DNA of 64,000 nucleotides from Siniperca chuatsi (taxonomy: Eukaryota > Chordata > Actinopteri > Centrarchiformes > Sinipercidae), in assembly GCF_020085105.1 (NCBI RefSeq), contig NC_058046.1, forward strand, positions 22,223,675 through 22,287,674, written 5' to 3'. A program made the translations under genes and the position numbers. The first letter of the stretch is position 1. The number at the start of each line of letters is the position of its first letter. Below, piece by piece: positions 1-10,700 of this stretch. Under the pieces are notes generated by a model. The model worked only from the letters and a program-made list of their open reading frames with translations. It did not search any database and was not told where the DNA came from.

Positions 1-418
1 AATAATGGAAAAGACAAAGCAAACAGACAAAAATATGCATGCAAAAAAGACAAAAAATTAAACTATTGAAAGCATCATTAGACTCAGCAGTTAGCCAATC
101 CATAGAAAATTAACTGTCGACAAATTCTGATATTTTAAATATCACAAAAGTAATTTATTGAGTGAAATTTACAAACATTGGCTAGTACAAGCTTCTCAAA
201 TCTTCAGACATGACAACTGTTCTCTTTCTTTATCTCTTCATAAGACTGTCAATAAAAACAATTTAATATGTGAAATCAATATCATAATCTTAAAATGAGA
301 CTCCATATATATTGGGATTGTAGGTTTACGAGCTCTCTGAGTAGTTAACTATGTGTACGAATACGGATTGCAGTATTTCTTTTCCTTTCTAGCTGAGACA
401 CTTGTATTTCTCTCTCAC
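1..418 (-). other. ERCC8: ERCC8 intron 1 (partial), AT-rich
   Basis: This stretch lies downstream of the ERCC8 exon 1 donor on the minus strand and runs to the window edge. It is AT-rich and I found no sequence resembling ERCC8 exon 2 on the minus strand. I see no recognisable repeat. Confidence 0.7.
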
Positions 419-495
419 CTTCTTGTTGACTCTGCACGTCTCAGACGCAGAGGGTCATCCAGCCCAGCCTGCCTTGCTGTCAGAAACCCCAACAT
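419..495 (-). CDS. ERCC8: ERCC8 (CSA) coding exon 1, N-terminus only
   Basis: On the minus strand an ATG at 495-493 opens a 25-codon frame reading [20 protein letters not shown] followed by AESTR, then AG at the junction. This is close to the human CSA N-terminus. The exon ends at 419 with donor GTGAGA at 418-413, leaving phase 2. ERCC8 is a WD40-repeat protein, the substrate receptor of a CUL4-DDB1 ubiquitin ligase that acts in transcription-coupled nucleotide-excision repair and is mutated in human Cockayne syndrome A (established knowledge). Only the pre-WD40 segment is visible, so the integrity of the gene cannot be judged. It is divergent to NDUFAF2, as in human. The start is chosen because it gives the expected MLGFL opening. 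The call is firm because the match is nearly residue for residue and the synteny fits. Confidence 0.93.
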
Positions 496-970
496 TGCTT
501 CAATTTGAAGAAAAGTGATCTTTATTTTAGAGCAGGACGGGTATTTAATCTATGCTACCGTTAGCTAACCTAGCTCAAAGGCTAGCATGTTACCTACACT
601 GAAATAAGTTTTTAATCCAAACTGAAATTTTGGGCGTCCAACAAGGCATATTGTAGCCACCGCTCCGTAACAGCTAAATGCGATATTTAAATATATTAGG
701 GTACTTCGCATCGATAATTTATTGTTTATTTTACATTAATTTCAAGAAGCTTCGCAGCAGATCAACACAATGGGCCGCCATGTTGGAACGTCATTTCCAT
801 TCTATGACAAATGCGAGGATTGGCTGGTCAAGTATAGCCGTCCAATCACAAAACAGTTTATTGATTCTCTTCCCAACCCACGAACACTTGCATAAACAAC
901 CCAGTGAGAGGGCAGACAACTACCAAGGGACACAAAATTCACCCCATAACCTTCGGTTTATGCTGTAAAG
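496..970. promoter_or_regulatory. Bidirectional ERCC8/NDUFAF2 promoter region
   Basis: The start codons of ERCC8 (minus) and NDUFAF2 (plus) are 475 bp apart with no other gene between. Candidate elements are a GTTAGCTAAC-like motif near 560-570, a YY1-type GCCGCCATGTTGG at 774-786, an inverted CCAAT box (GATTGGCT) near 818-825 and a forward CCAAT at 842-846. There is no clear TATA box at a fixed distance from either ATG. Both transcripts must start here unless distal 5' exons exist. The motifs are seen directly; their use as a shared promoter is inferred from head-to-head spacing and human synteny. Confidence 0.72.
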
Positions 971-1085
971 ATGAGCAGGATTGCTGGCGTTCTGCGGCGT
1001 ACGTTTGGAGTAGTACGCGATCACGTCGGGACAGATCATTTGGGAAATAAATATTACTTTATCCCAGAACAGAAGACATGGACCG
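971..1085 (+). CDS. NDUFAF2: NDUFAF2 coding exon 1
   Basis: ATG at 971 begins MSRIAGVLRRTFGVVRDHVG and runs 38 codons plus one base to donor GTAAGT at 1086. The start follows a stop in the upstream frame and matches the family N-terminus. It encodes the NDUFA12-like strand ending EQKTWT. Confidence 0.95.
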
Positions 1086-4000
1086 GTAAGTTAAGCCTTG
1101 TTGTGCTAAAATTAGCCACTGGTGAATTCGTTTATAATCTTGATCCCTGCAGACTAATGAAGATAGCTTCAAATAGCAGCGATTAGACTTAATTTAGCCA
1201 TTTGCTGTCTCTGACACTCCCACGTCTGTACAGGCTGTGGTTGTTTTCACCATGACAAACTTAGCTTTTCTTTTAGCTTTTCCAGTAGGCTATGTTTTAT
1301 ATAGCTAGCTATGGATATTGTACTTTGATTAAAAAAAACAAAATCTTGACGTTCCAGTTACGTATTTTGTATTGTGCATGTGCCACCGCTCTCCCCTCCC
1401 TTTCTAAAATGTGTTGCTGCTATGACCCTTTCACCTTTGTAGTATAAACATCTCGCCACTAGATGGAGCAACCGCCTCAATAAAAACATTCCCTTTGTAG
1501 TGTTTTTAATAAGATTTATTAGTCTGTATTTAATGTAGCTCACTGCAGTTAACATTTTACTAATTTGGGGGGGCAAAATCATGTGGCAAAATGATGGCAG
1601 CTCCACTGTCCCTGGCCTTTAAAGAGGAAAGAGTCTTCCACTATTGCAGACAAAACGATTACTTGTCTGTGATGAGGATTTAGAAGGAGGTCATATATCC
1701 CTACTGAGACATGGCAGTGCTACAGTATGTAATGCTCAAGCCAAGCAGTAGAACTGTGTCATCAAGCTAATCCATGGTGGGATGCCAATGCTGTCCCTCA
1801 CACCATCTCTGACTGTTAGAAGGCCAAGGACACACTTGCTGGCCTTGCAGACTCAATGCCCAGGCTTGCTGTGAGTCCTTCTCCAGTAGTTCCATCTTTC
1901 TTATGGAATATCTTAAAGAAGTGTGTGGGCTGGAAGATGGTGTGGTGTAGCAAAGGGAAAGGACGTTTGGTGGCAGTGGCACCCTGGCACAGGGGCCTTT
2001 CTTAATTTGAGAAACACAACACACTTGTTTTTTGTAAGGTGTTTACAAGGAGATACTGACATAACTGACTGTCGCTTTTACCAAATGACAACAAACACAT
2101 ACTGTGGAAATTTCCAGTAATTATGTGTCATACCCATACCTACACATGAACTTGTTTTGGGGGAAACATAGTGATGCGCTGGGAGTGTGTGTAAGTCCTG
2201 TCTTTCCTAGTTCAACTCATTAGCAGAATCCAGGCTAGTCTCATGATTTGCCAAAATTATTATGCCTGAGCAGAGTTCACTCCCATTCCAGATACTGTAT
2301 TTCTCTAATCTCGGAACTGCACTACGCAGCAATAGTCTGGGAATAATCGTATCCCACCTACACATGCTTGTGTTTGTCTCCCTCTCTTGGTGCCACATTA
2401 TATAACTTAGATAAAGTCTTTCTTCCACTGGCATAGGCTGCATAGATATCATGCACTGCATACATTCAGTGGTACTTTTCTCAGAGGACGAAACCAAGCT
2501 GTTTTGTTTTTTTTGTTTTGCTGGAGAGGGACTGATCTCTGGCAGTTTGCAAGCCTGGTTTCTTTCTGACTGAACTTGACTTTGTGTTTCACCTTTTCTC
2601 AGCAGTTTGCGGGGAAACTTGCGCCCACCGAGTATTTATAATTCATTACAAGGCTGCTCCTCCACCCTTGGCTGTCAGACTATTCAAATGAGACATCACA
2701 GAAGCCCATTTTCTAGCACGCTACAGGCTACCGTATTCACTGTCCAATCACAATGACTGACACTGTGGAGAGGCTAGTTGGCCTGTAGAAAAACTGGTTC
2801 CGAACAAACCCACTCATAACAGTGAGACAGGCACGTACACAAATATACATTCATAATAAACAAAAATGAAATATATGGTGCACACATTTTCCTCTTTTTT
2901 TTCTGCCACTCACCCCATCCAGCCTTGTGGAAATAAAGCAGATGCATTATTCAGTCCATATGTCGTGCTAAAGCGAGCTCTTTTTGATCTTAAACTGATA
3001 GGCCAAGCGTGGGCTCAGGGCCTTAAGGCATGGACCGCAGGGCTTTCCACTGCAGCACATGAGTTGTGGTTGAAGTAGGTGAGTCTCTCTTCTCGTCCCC
3101 TCTCTCTCTCTCTCTCTCTCTCAACTCTGCCTACTTCTTGTATTCATTTGTCCATCCCTAGTGTTCAGTCAATCCCTCTCTACCTTTATCCATGCTTTGC
3201 TGCTCCCATTTTTTACCTCTCTCAATCTGTTAAATTTAGAAAACTGGAGCGTAAGCAATTCCGTGTGTGGTAGGCTATGTATGAGGACGGTAATGGCTGC
3301 TAAGACAGAAAAATAAAAGGAAAAACTCTTTGTTTTATATGAATCTGTCCTATTTGATCTCAAAAACTGCCCAGATTTCTCCTTAGGTTGACCTCTTTAT
3401 TTGCCTCCAGTTAGTCCTTCCTTCCCTTGCTCCTCCTCTTCATTGCTGCCTCTCGATTTTCCTTTGAAGCCAGTCCAGTGAAGATTTCTTTTCACAACAT
3501 TAGAGTAGTTCAGCAGTGTGGAGGGCTAGACCCAGCACAGAGCTCTCTATCCCCCTCTCCTCAGATGCTGCTGCACATCAAAATGAAAGGGCCTGAGTCT
3601 GAAGTACACGCCTAGAGAGGGAGAATGTCTGTCTCTGTCTTTAGAAAAGGTCCAGCTAAAGAGGCCTACTGTGTGCTGCTGCGCCATAGAGAGAACTATG
3701 CTATAGGCTGTGGAGCCCCAGTGACTGTTGTCAGGGCAGGGCTACAAGGGAAAGCCACTGGCAATCTGGCCACTGGTTTTTAGAAGGTCTTTGCCTTGGT
3801 GTTGGCTCCATAGAGTTGAATAGAGGATCTATATTCCTCTCTCTTTCTGTATGCGTCTGTCCCCCAGGCCCAGCTCGGCCTCACACTGCATGGGGCGCCA
3901 TGTCATGCTGCCCAGATGAAAGCAAAGCATTCTGCAGATGGGCTCATTCGTCTTCAGCAGTGGGCCTGCAGCTTTGACGCCTGCCTTCCCTCCCTTTATT

Positions 4001-4452
4001 TAGGAAGAGAGGCGCGCTGACATTATCGGCCGCTGCAGGCACATTTGAAAATAATTGCCTGTATGATTGCTATTTTTCTTACCTCTTTGAGGAGGTGTAG
4101 CCTTTGTCTTGGAATCAATGGCTGCTCAATACTGGACAGGGGAAAGGCAGTTTCCTTTCATGTCTCAGTGAAAAGGATGTATTTTTAGCGCTATTCATTT
4201 TAGCAGTGTGTGCCATGCAGTTTTAATCTATTGGTCCTCTCCACTGTGTAGAAAATGGAAGGGATTCAGAGGTTCTTCAGAGGTGCACCACGCTGTTGCA
4301 GAGAAAAGATGCATTGACTTGTCGTCCTATCGCTATCCCTCTCTCTTTGTCTATTATTTATTTGATTCCCCAGCTCTGTTCTATGAAGTGAAAAACTGAA
4401 AAGGCCTCAGTTCTGCTATTTCAGGATGGGTGACTCTGGGGACTGAGGGAGG

Positions 4453-4495
<43 letters not shown>

Positions 4496-7109
4496 GTTGT
4501 ACTAGTGTGTGCATCTGTGATTGTGTATATGTCGCAGTGCAACTACACGCTGTGTGTGCGCACACATTTGTATCTGCTTTGTATTTAGAAAAAAAAAATT
4601 CTGCGATTGTGTGTTCTCTCCACTTCATGCCCAAACACACTTAACACAACAACAGATGGCTGTGTGTCATCAGAGCGTTGATTCAAGCCGCATATTTCCA
4701 TGGAAAGAGTCACAGCGGAGAGAGACGAGGGTCCAAATGGCTGTTTATTCTGCCACAAGTCATCCCCAGGGTGTGATGAAGGAAGGTCTATCCTACAGTA
4801 GGACACCAAGTCAGTGTTTACCATGGAACGGCTATGTCCAGAGCCGCTACAGTAAATCATGTTAATTGATCAACAACTTTGCAATGCATGGGGTTTAAAT
4901 GAAGGTTGTTTAATCATTATAGGGAAACCAAGTGGGTTTAGCTCATCTTGCTGTATACTGATTGCCAAGTCTGTATTTGTATGTTTATGTGGGGTAACAT
5001 CATGGACTGGCTTAACTACTTCATTAAAAAGGCATTTGAAAAGATAGATGCTGAAAATGAGAAATGGGCACATTTATTTCTTATGGTAGAACATTACAAA
5101 TGGGCCTAGCACCAATATAAGTAGTTTAGCATTTTGCAGGTCTATTAAACACTGCCTATCTACAGTAGACCGGTATCTATATGCATTTCAGACTTCAACT
5201 GTCTCACAACCTACACATTTTATATGAATGTGATTGTTTCTACCTCCTGCAAACAGATTGGCGAGCAATCATAAGCAGTTGATGATGCCAACAGAAGGAA
5301 GACAACAAATGAATCAAATAAATTTTTCCATTTGGCCTGGATGTGATTCACTGTCCAATGCATTTATGTCTCTCTCTCTGGTCAGATGGCCAGCGAGATG
5401 TTTTGACACCTCGGGGCTCCTTGTCTGTCAGAAACTCAGCCAGAAAGACTGACAGACAGACCGACACACAAGCAGGCATCTCCCGGAGCCCGCCGCTGCT
5501 TATTCAGTTCAGAATATTATAATAAAGCAGACAGGCAGAGAGAAATAAGGCTAGGAGTGAGGGAGCAAAGATAAGGCTGAGGGAGACTCACAGAGGGTGG
5601 AAAAGAAGGTGGGGTATAGAAAGTGAGTGACAAAGAACAAGGGGGATGCTGACATATGGGGTGAAATTATAGAGTGGGGGAAGAATGGAGAGAATGAAAG
5701 TGAAAGGAGGGTTTCTGACAGAAAGAGGGTGAAATGAGTGGGTGGAACAGGCAGGCAGATAGAGGGGGGAAGAGAGAGAAGGTGGAGGTAGGTTAATGGA
5801 AAGAGAGAGTGGGGGGGCTGAAGGTGCAATGGAAGGAAAAGGAAGGGGGTTGGATGAGAGTGATGGAGGTGAATAGAAAGGGGTGGACAGCTTGGTGTAT
5901 GGACATCACATGCATGGGCCTCAGAGGAGCCGTGGAGGAAGGAGGGGGGTCCACACCGCTCCACAGACTCACAAAGGACACTGACTTCCTGGCTCGCCAT
6001 GGTCCTTTTCTATACCCCATCGGGCAGGGAAGAGACTTCAAGAGGATGGGTGGTCTTAAGTGGAAGGGGCTAAAGTATCCCTTCCACCCTCAAGTACGCC
6101 TGTGTTTAGTTAAAAGTAACACACAGGGGAAATCAGAGTATTCTTTTCAGCATGTTATTACTTTTATATGAATTATTCTCCTCTGTTCTGCCGTGAGTCG
6201 CTCAAGCCTCAGTGGGATCGACAGCAACAGGGGCAAACAGAATGAGAGCTGAATAAAAAACCCAGCAGCAGCAGGCCTACTTTAGGCCTAAGCTCCTCCT
6301 CTCACCAGAACTGATGCAAAACAACGACTGGCCTTTTCCCTCTAAACCTCATCCCACGTCACTAGGCTCAGGGCTAATGGGTAACCATGGTTACAGGCCT
6401 CACACATCCCCTCCATTTTTTTTTCCAGGGAAAGAGATTGGAGGAAAAGAGAGAGAGAAGGAGATGGTGTCAGTATTGGTACCTGGTTGCCCTTGTATCA
6501 CTGATGCTTATCGGATCACTCCGTCTTCATAAAGCTGTTCATTACCATTCACGTATTAGTCCCCCATCCCTCCCCAGAACACAGCTCAGCTGGAGAGGAA
6601 TAAACTAGGCTCAATCCAGGCTGATGGGCTCACTGATTTCAGGGCGGCTTTTTGTTCCACCACAGTGTCTGGCCTAAAAGTCGCTGGTTTACCTCATACA
6701 ACCATGAAGACTGAGAAAACTGCTCTTTCCACTGCCTGTTGAGAGGGAGAGCTGGAGTTGGATGCTATGCTGTTGCAAGTGGTGCAGTCTGTTCAGAGAC
6801 AAGTGAACATGGTGTTTCTAGACGTCTGTGTTGATGATGAGAAGATCATCAACACATGTAGGTCCACCGTTGGGAGCCAGATGCAGAGAGCTCGTTCTGT
6901 TCTGTCTTATCTGAGTATTTTAGGGCTCTTCATACCCGGATGTTGCCAATCGAGATGTGTTCCCCTGACATCTGCGTCTGTAATCAAAGACAGAGTGCAC
7001 ACTGTGAGAGAGACAGCCCAAGACACCCGGAATGACATTGTGGAGGTGAAAAACCTCTCAAGTCGCCCCCAGCTGTACTCACCTGGGAGCTGATGTGTGA
7101 AGTTGGGGG

Positions 7110-7150
<41 letters not shown>

Positions 7151-7535
7151 GAAGCAGGTGATGGAGTTTAGCGGGGTGTGTTCAGGGTTCAAAGAGCAGC
7201 CCTCAGAGCGCATTGCGTCTTATTCTAACGAACGGGAAGAATAGACGTACCTGCCGTTTGATTGGCTCCCGATGTGGCTGCCACGGCAACCCCTCACCCA
7301 TCCTACCTCCCTGTCTCCTCCCTTCCTTCCTCCGCCCCCTCCCCGGTTCCACTGCTAGGCTCACAGATGAGTCGCGCTCAGACAGGTGAGATGGCTCATG
7401 AATATTTATGCAGTGGGATTTCATTCCTCCTGCCGCTGGCCCCTCCCCCTCTCCAACGCAGTGCTGCGTTTGTCCTTCACGGTAAGAGGCAGCGTCCTCG
7501 CTCCTGTCCCTCAGGTTAATCTGTCTGCTCTCTAG

Positions 7536-7588
<53 letters not shown>

Positions 7589-7658
7589 CTGGTAAGTAGG
7601 TTTCCCCTAGTGAGTGATGAGAAGGCAGACCTGTCACAAGGAGAGCTCCTAACACCTT

Positions 7659-7745
<87 letters not shown>

Positions 7746-10700
7746 GTTGATGACTGTCAGTGTCAGGGATCCTAAAGTATGGACTATATGAAGCTAACAT
7801 TAAGACCACATAATTCAGTGGGCCATTAGAAAAAATAAGTAGTGTCTGTAATGATAATCAACTGATCATGATTGATATATTGTAAGTAAAAATACAGAAC
7901 ATTAAATCTTATTAATGTGAAGATTTCAAGCTACATAAATCAAACTGCCATGACTTTAGTTGAATTTTAGGACATCGCCTTGGACTCTGGTAACTGATAT
8001 CTGGTAACTGTGATGGACATTTTTCATTCTTTTTGTCATTTCAGAGACTAAATGGTTAATAAGTTAATTTGAAAAAGAATATATAAAATGGTTAGAAGTC
8101 TGTTTTTTTTGGTTTTTGTTCATGGCGTTTTTGTGTTTGCATTCAGTTTTGTTTGAACAGCTGTAACATTTACTAGTTACAGCTTTTAAATATGAATATG
8201 AATATTGCTGTTCTCCATTTTATGTCATTGTAAAGAAACTTACTTTGGCGTTTTTTTTGACTGTTGGTCAGACAAAGTAAGACATTTTAAGACATCACTT
8301 TAGCTCTGCTAACTTCTGATGGACCTTTGTCATTATTTTTGGCATTTTAAAGACTAAATTGTTAATCAATTAATTTTAAAAAATCTATAGATGCTTGGAT
8401 ATCTGTCTTTGTGTTTGTGTTGTGGTAGGTTGTTTGATTTCGAAAAATAAAGAAAGACTTAAGTTAAAAAAAAAAATAAAGGCAGTAATCATTAGTTGCA
8501 GGCAGACCCTTGAGCTGAGAAATCACTGTGCAATAATGTGCCAGGCCTGCCAATTCTGTTATGCTACATTACGTGAAGAGTAGGGCTGTACGCAGTAATT
8601 GCATTCTTTAATAAACCCGATGTCCACAATTAAGGTTGTTTTTAATCGTGCATATTTATTTTTACTGTTCAGCTCCTGTGAGGTAATTCGATTTTCTTTT
8701 TTAGAGAAGTGGTGTGTTTCTTTCACCCCAATCAGAATGACAAGCCTCCTCCCAATGTCTATGTGGTGGGAGGATCAGCCGTGTTTCATAAATATATGTA
8801 CATACTGTATTTGTTCTTCAAATACAAGGATAAAAGCCGTGGTGGAAGGCGTTTAGTCATGCTGCAAAAGCAACAAGACAAGAGGAGAGCCATGTTGGAG
8901 TGTAACAGAGAGTAGAGGGGGAGATGCGACCTAGCAGAGAGAGATAGAGACAGAGAAAAAGTGGGTGCCTCTCTTTATGCTTATTAGTTAGGCATTAGCT
9001 GTAGCTAAGCACATTGCTTGTGGGGACATAATTGTACCATTTCAGTCTACCGCCACCCACACCCAATGGAAATATGGATACGATCTGTTTATAATTAGCA
9101 TACCTGTTAAATGTATTTGTTAGTATTGCCTAGAGAACACAGCCTGGCAGTTGTTTTTTGTTTTTCTATCATGGGGGTTTTCTAGGAAACAGATTCTCAG
9201 AGGACATTTTAAGGCATACGTGTAAACAAATGTGAGGATCATAGATTGTGTTTTACACATTGCTGGGCCAGCTTTGCAGATAAGGTGAGAGAATGCAGTG
9301 TTTTAGTCAGACCTGGATATCAGAAAACTAAAGCTGCAGAGCTGGAGCCTGTGAGGCCCTATAGTGACAATCTAGTGGGAACCAAAGCAGAACCAAAGCA
9401 ATACTAGCCTAATTAGCTGACCTGATTACTATATAGGCTGGATAAAGTATGGAAAGGAATCATCCTCATCAGGCATAATTACAGAACAGCACACGCATGA
9501 AAAGTGTTTTTGTTTCCATTAGAATTAGTTTAAAACCGAACAGATAAACTTCTATTAAGAAGGCACAAGCAACAACACAGCCTCCCGTATACAAACTTAG
9601 CCACTTTTGAGTGCCATCATCCTTCCATTCCTGTGCCATAGCTATCTGTTATGGCTGAGGTAAACATTAAGGCCATCAGTCTGCGGTGTGTATGGAGGTG
9701 GTTGCCTCCATTTGTCCATGTCCAGTCAGCTGCGGAGAAACGTTGACGGAATCCTGACAGATTGTCTGTGTTTTGGAGCGTGTTGTTTTCCTTGCCCATC
9801 CATTTTTCTCCTCCTAGCCATGTTTGCCATGCATCATCACTCTCTCTCTCCACCATCTCCCTCCTTCTACCTCCTCCTTCCTTGCCTCATCATTTCTCAG
9901 AGAGACGGTGGCGATAGATGGACATCCGGCTACCTGCGAGGAGAACCTATGGAAACACAGCACTTGTTATTAGTGAACACCGTATGACGCTCTGTAGCAC
10001 CACACAACGACACAACACAACTGGCTCTTTTTAATTCTCTCGCTGTCTCTTATTCTGTGTCTGTCTGTCTCTCTTGATTACCCCCGTCCTACCTCTGTCT
10101 CCATGTCATTGTGTGCCAGCCAAACTTGTCTAATCAGCAGATTCAACCAAAATAATTGGCGGTGGCCTTGCTGTTAGCGAGCGTCGTGCTGTATATAGAT
10201 AGGGAAAGGAGCACTTAATATTCCACGCAGCTCGTGCCTCTCCTGTTCTCTGTGATATCTGACCTCTTTTGTCTCCTGCTCGGCTTGATGTTGATTTTGG
10301 AGGGCATTGTTAGCCAGAGCGCTGTGATTGGAAGAGGTTGTCAGTGAGGGGGACTGTGGTTGGTTGGGTTAAAGGGACGTTGATTTGCATAAAGGCTTAG
10401 CCCAGATTTGGAGCCACTCAGCGAGATCTGAGGAGAAGGGCCCGAGGGCCACGAGGTAATCATCCATGGCCTGTCACAGTGCTGTCATCCCTCTGTGTAT
10501 TTGTGTGTCTGTGCGTCTGTCTGTATCTGTGTGTCTGTGCGAGCAGGAGACAGAGAGCATTGTGTCTGCGCACCTTTAGTGTGTGTTTGTATTCCTTTGC
10601 GTTTTGTATGCATCATTGTTGATCATTTCCATCTCACTCTTGCGCCCTCTCGCTGTCTTTTTCTCTCCTTTTTAAAAAATTTTTTTTTTTGGTTTCCCAG

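Larger units (their letters stand above)
1086..10700 (+). other. NDUFAF2: NDUFAF2 intron 1 (9.6 kb), no further genes seen
   Basis: The intron is bounded by GTAAGT at 1086 and TTTCCCAG at 10693-10700. It contains five microsatellites, two MITE fragments (about 7960-8506), a polypurine tract (5520-5960), an X-box palindrome (6381-6394) and a GC-richer island (7200-7510), each listed separately. Frames longer than 60 codons here have no domain I recognise and often overlap simple repeats. A GC-richer stretch at 10140-10480, shortly before exon 2, includes ATTTGCATAA and could be a conserved non-coding element, but I cannot test that. Confidence 0.8.

Noticed and set aside
6758..7093. 111-codon frame in NDUFAF2 intron 1
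   Set aside because: No family resemblance, no supporting splice sites, and it ends at a microsatellite.
7516..7809. Frame with Arg-Glu and Thr-His repeats
   Set aside because: A direct translation of the (TC)41 and (GT)24 microsatellites.
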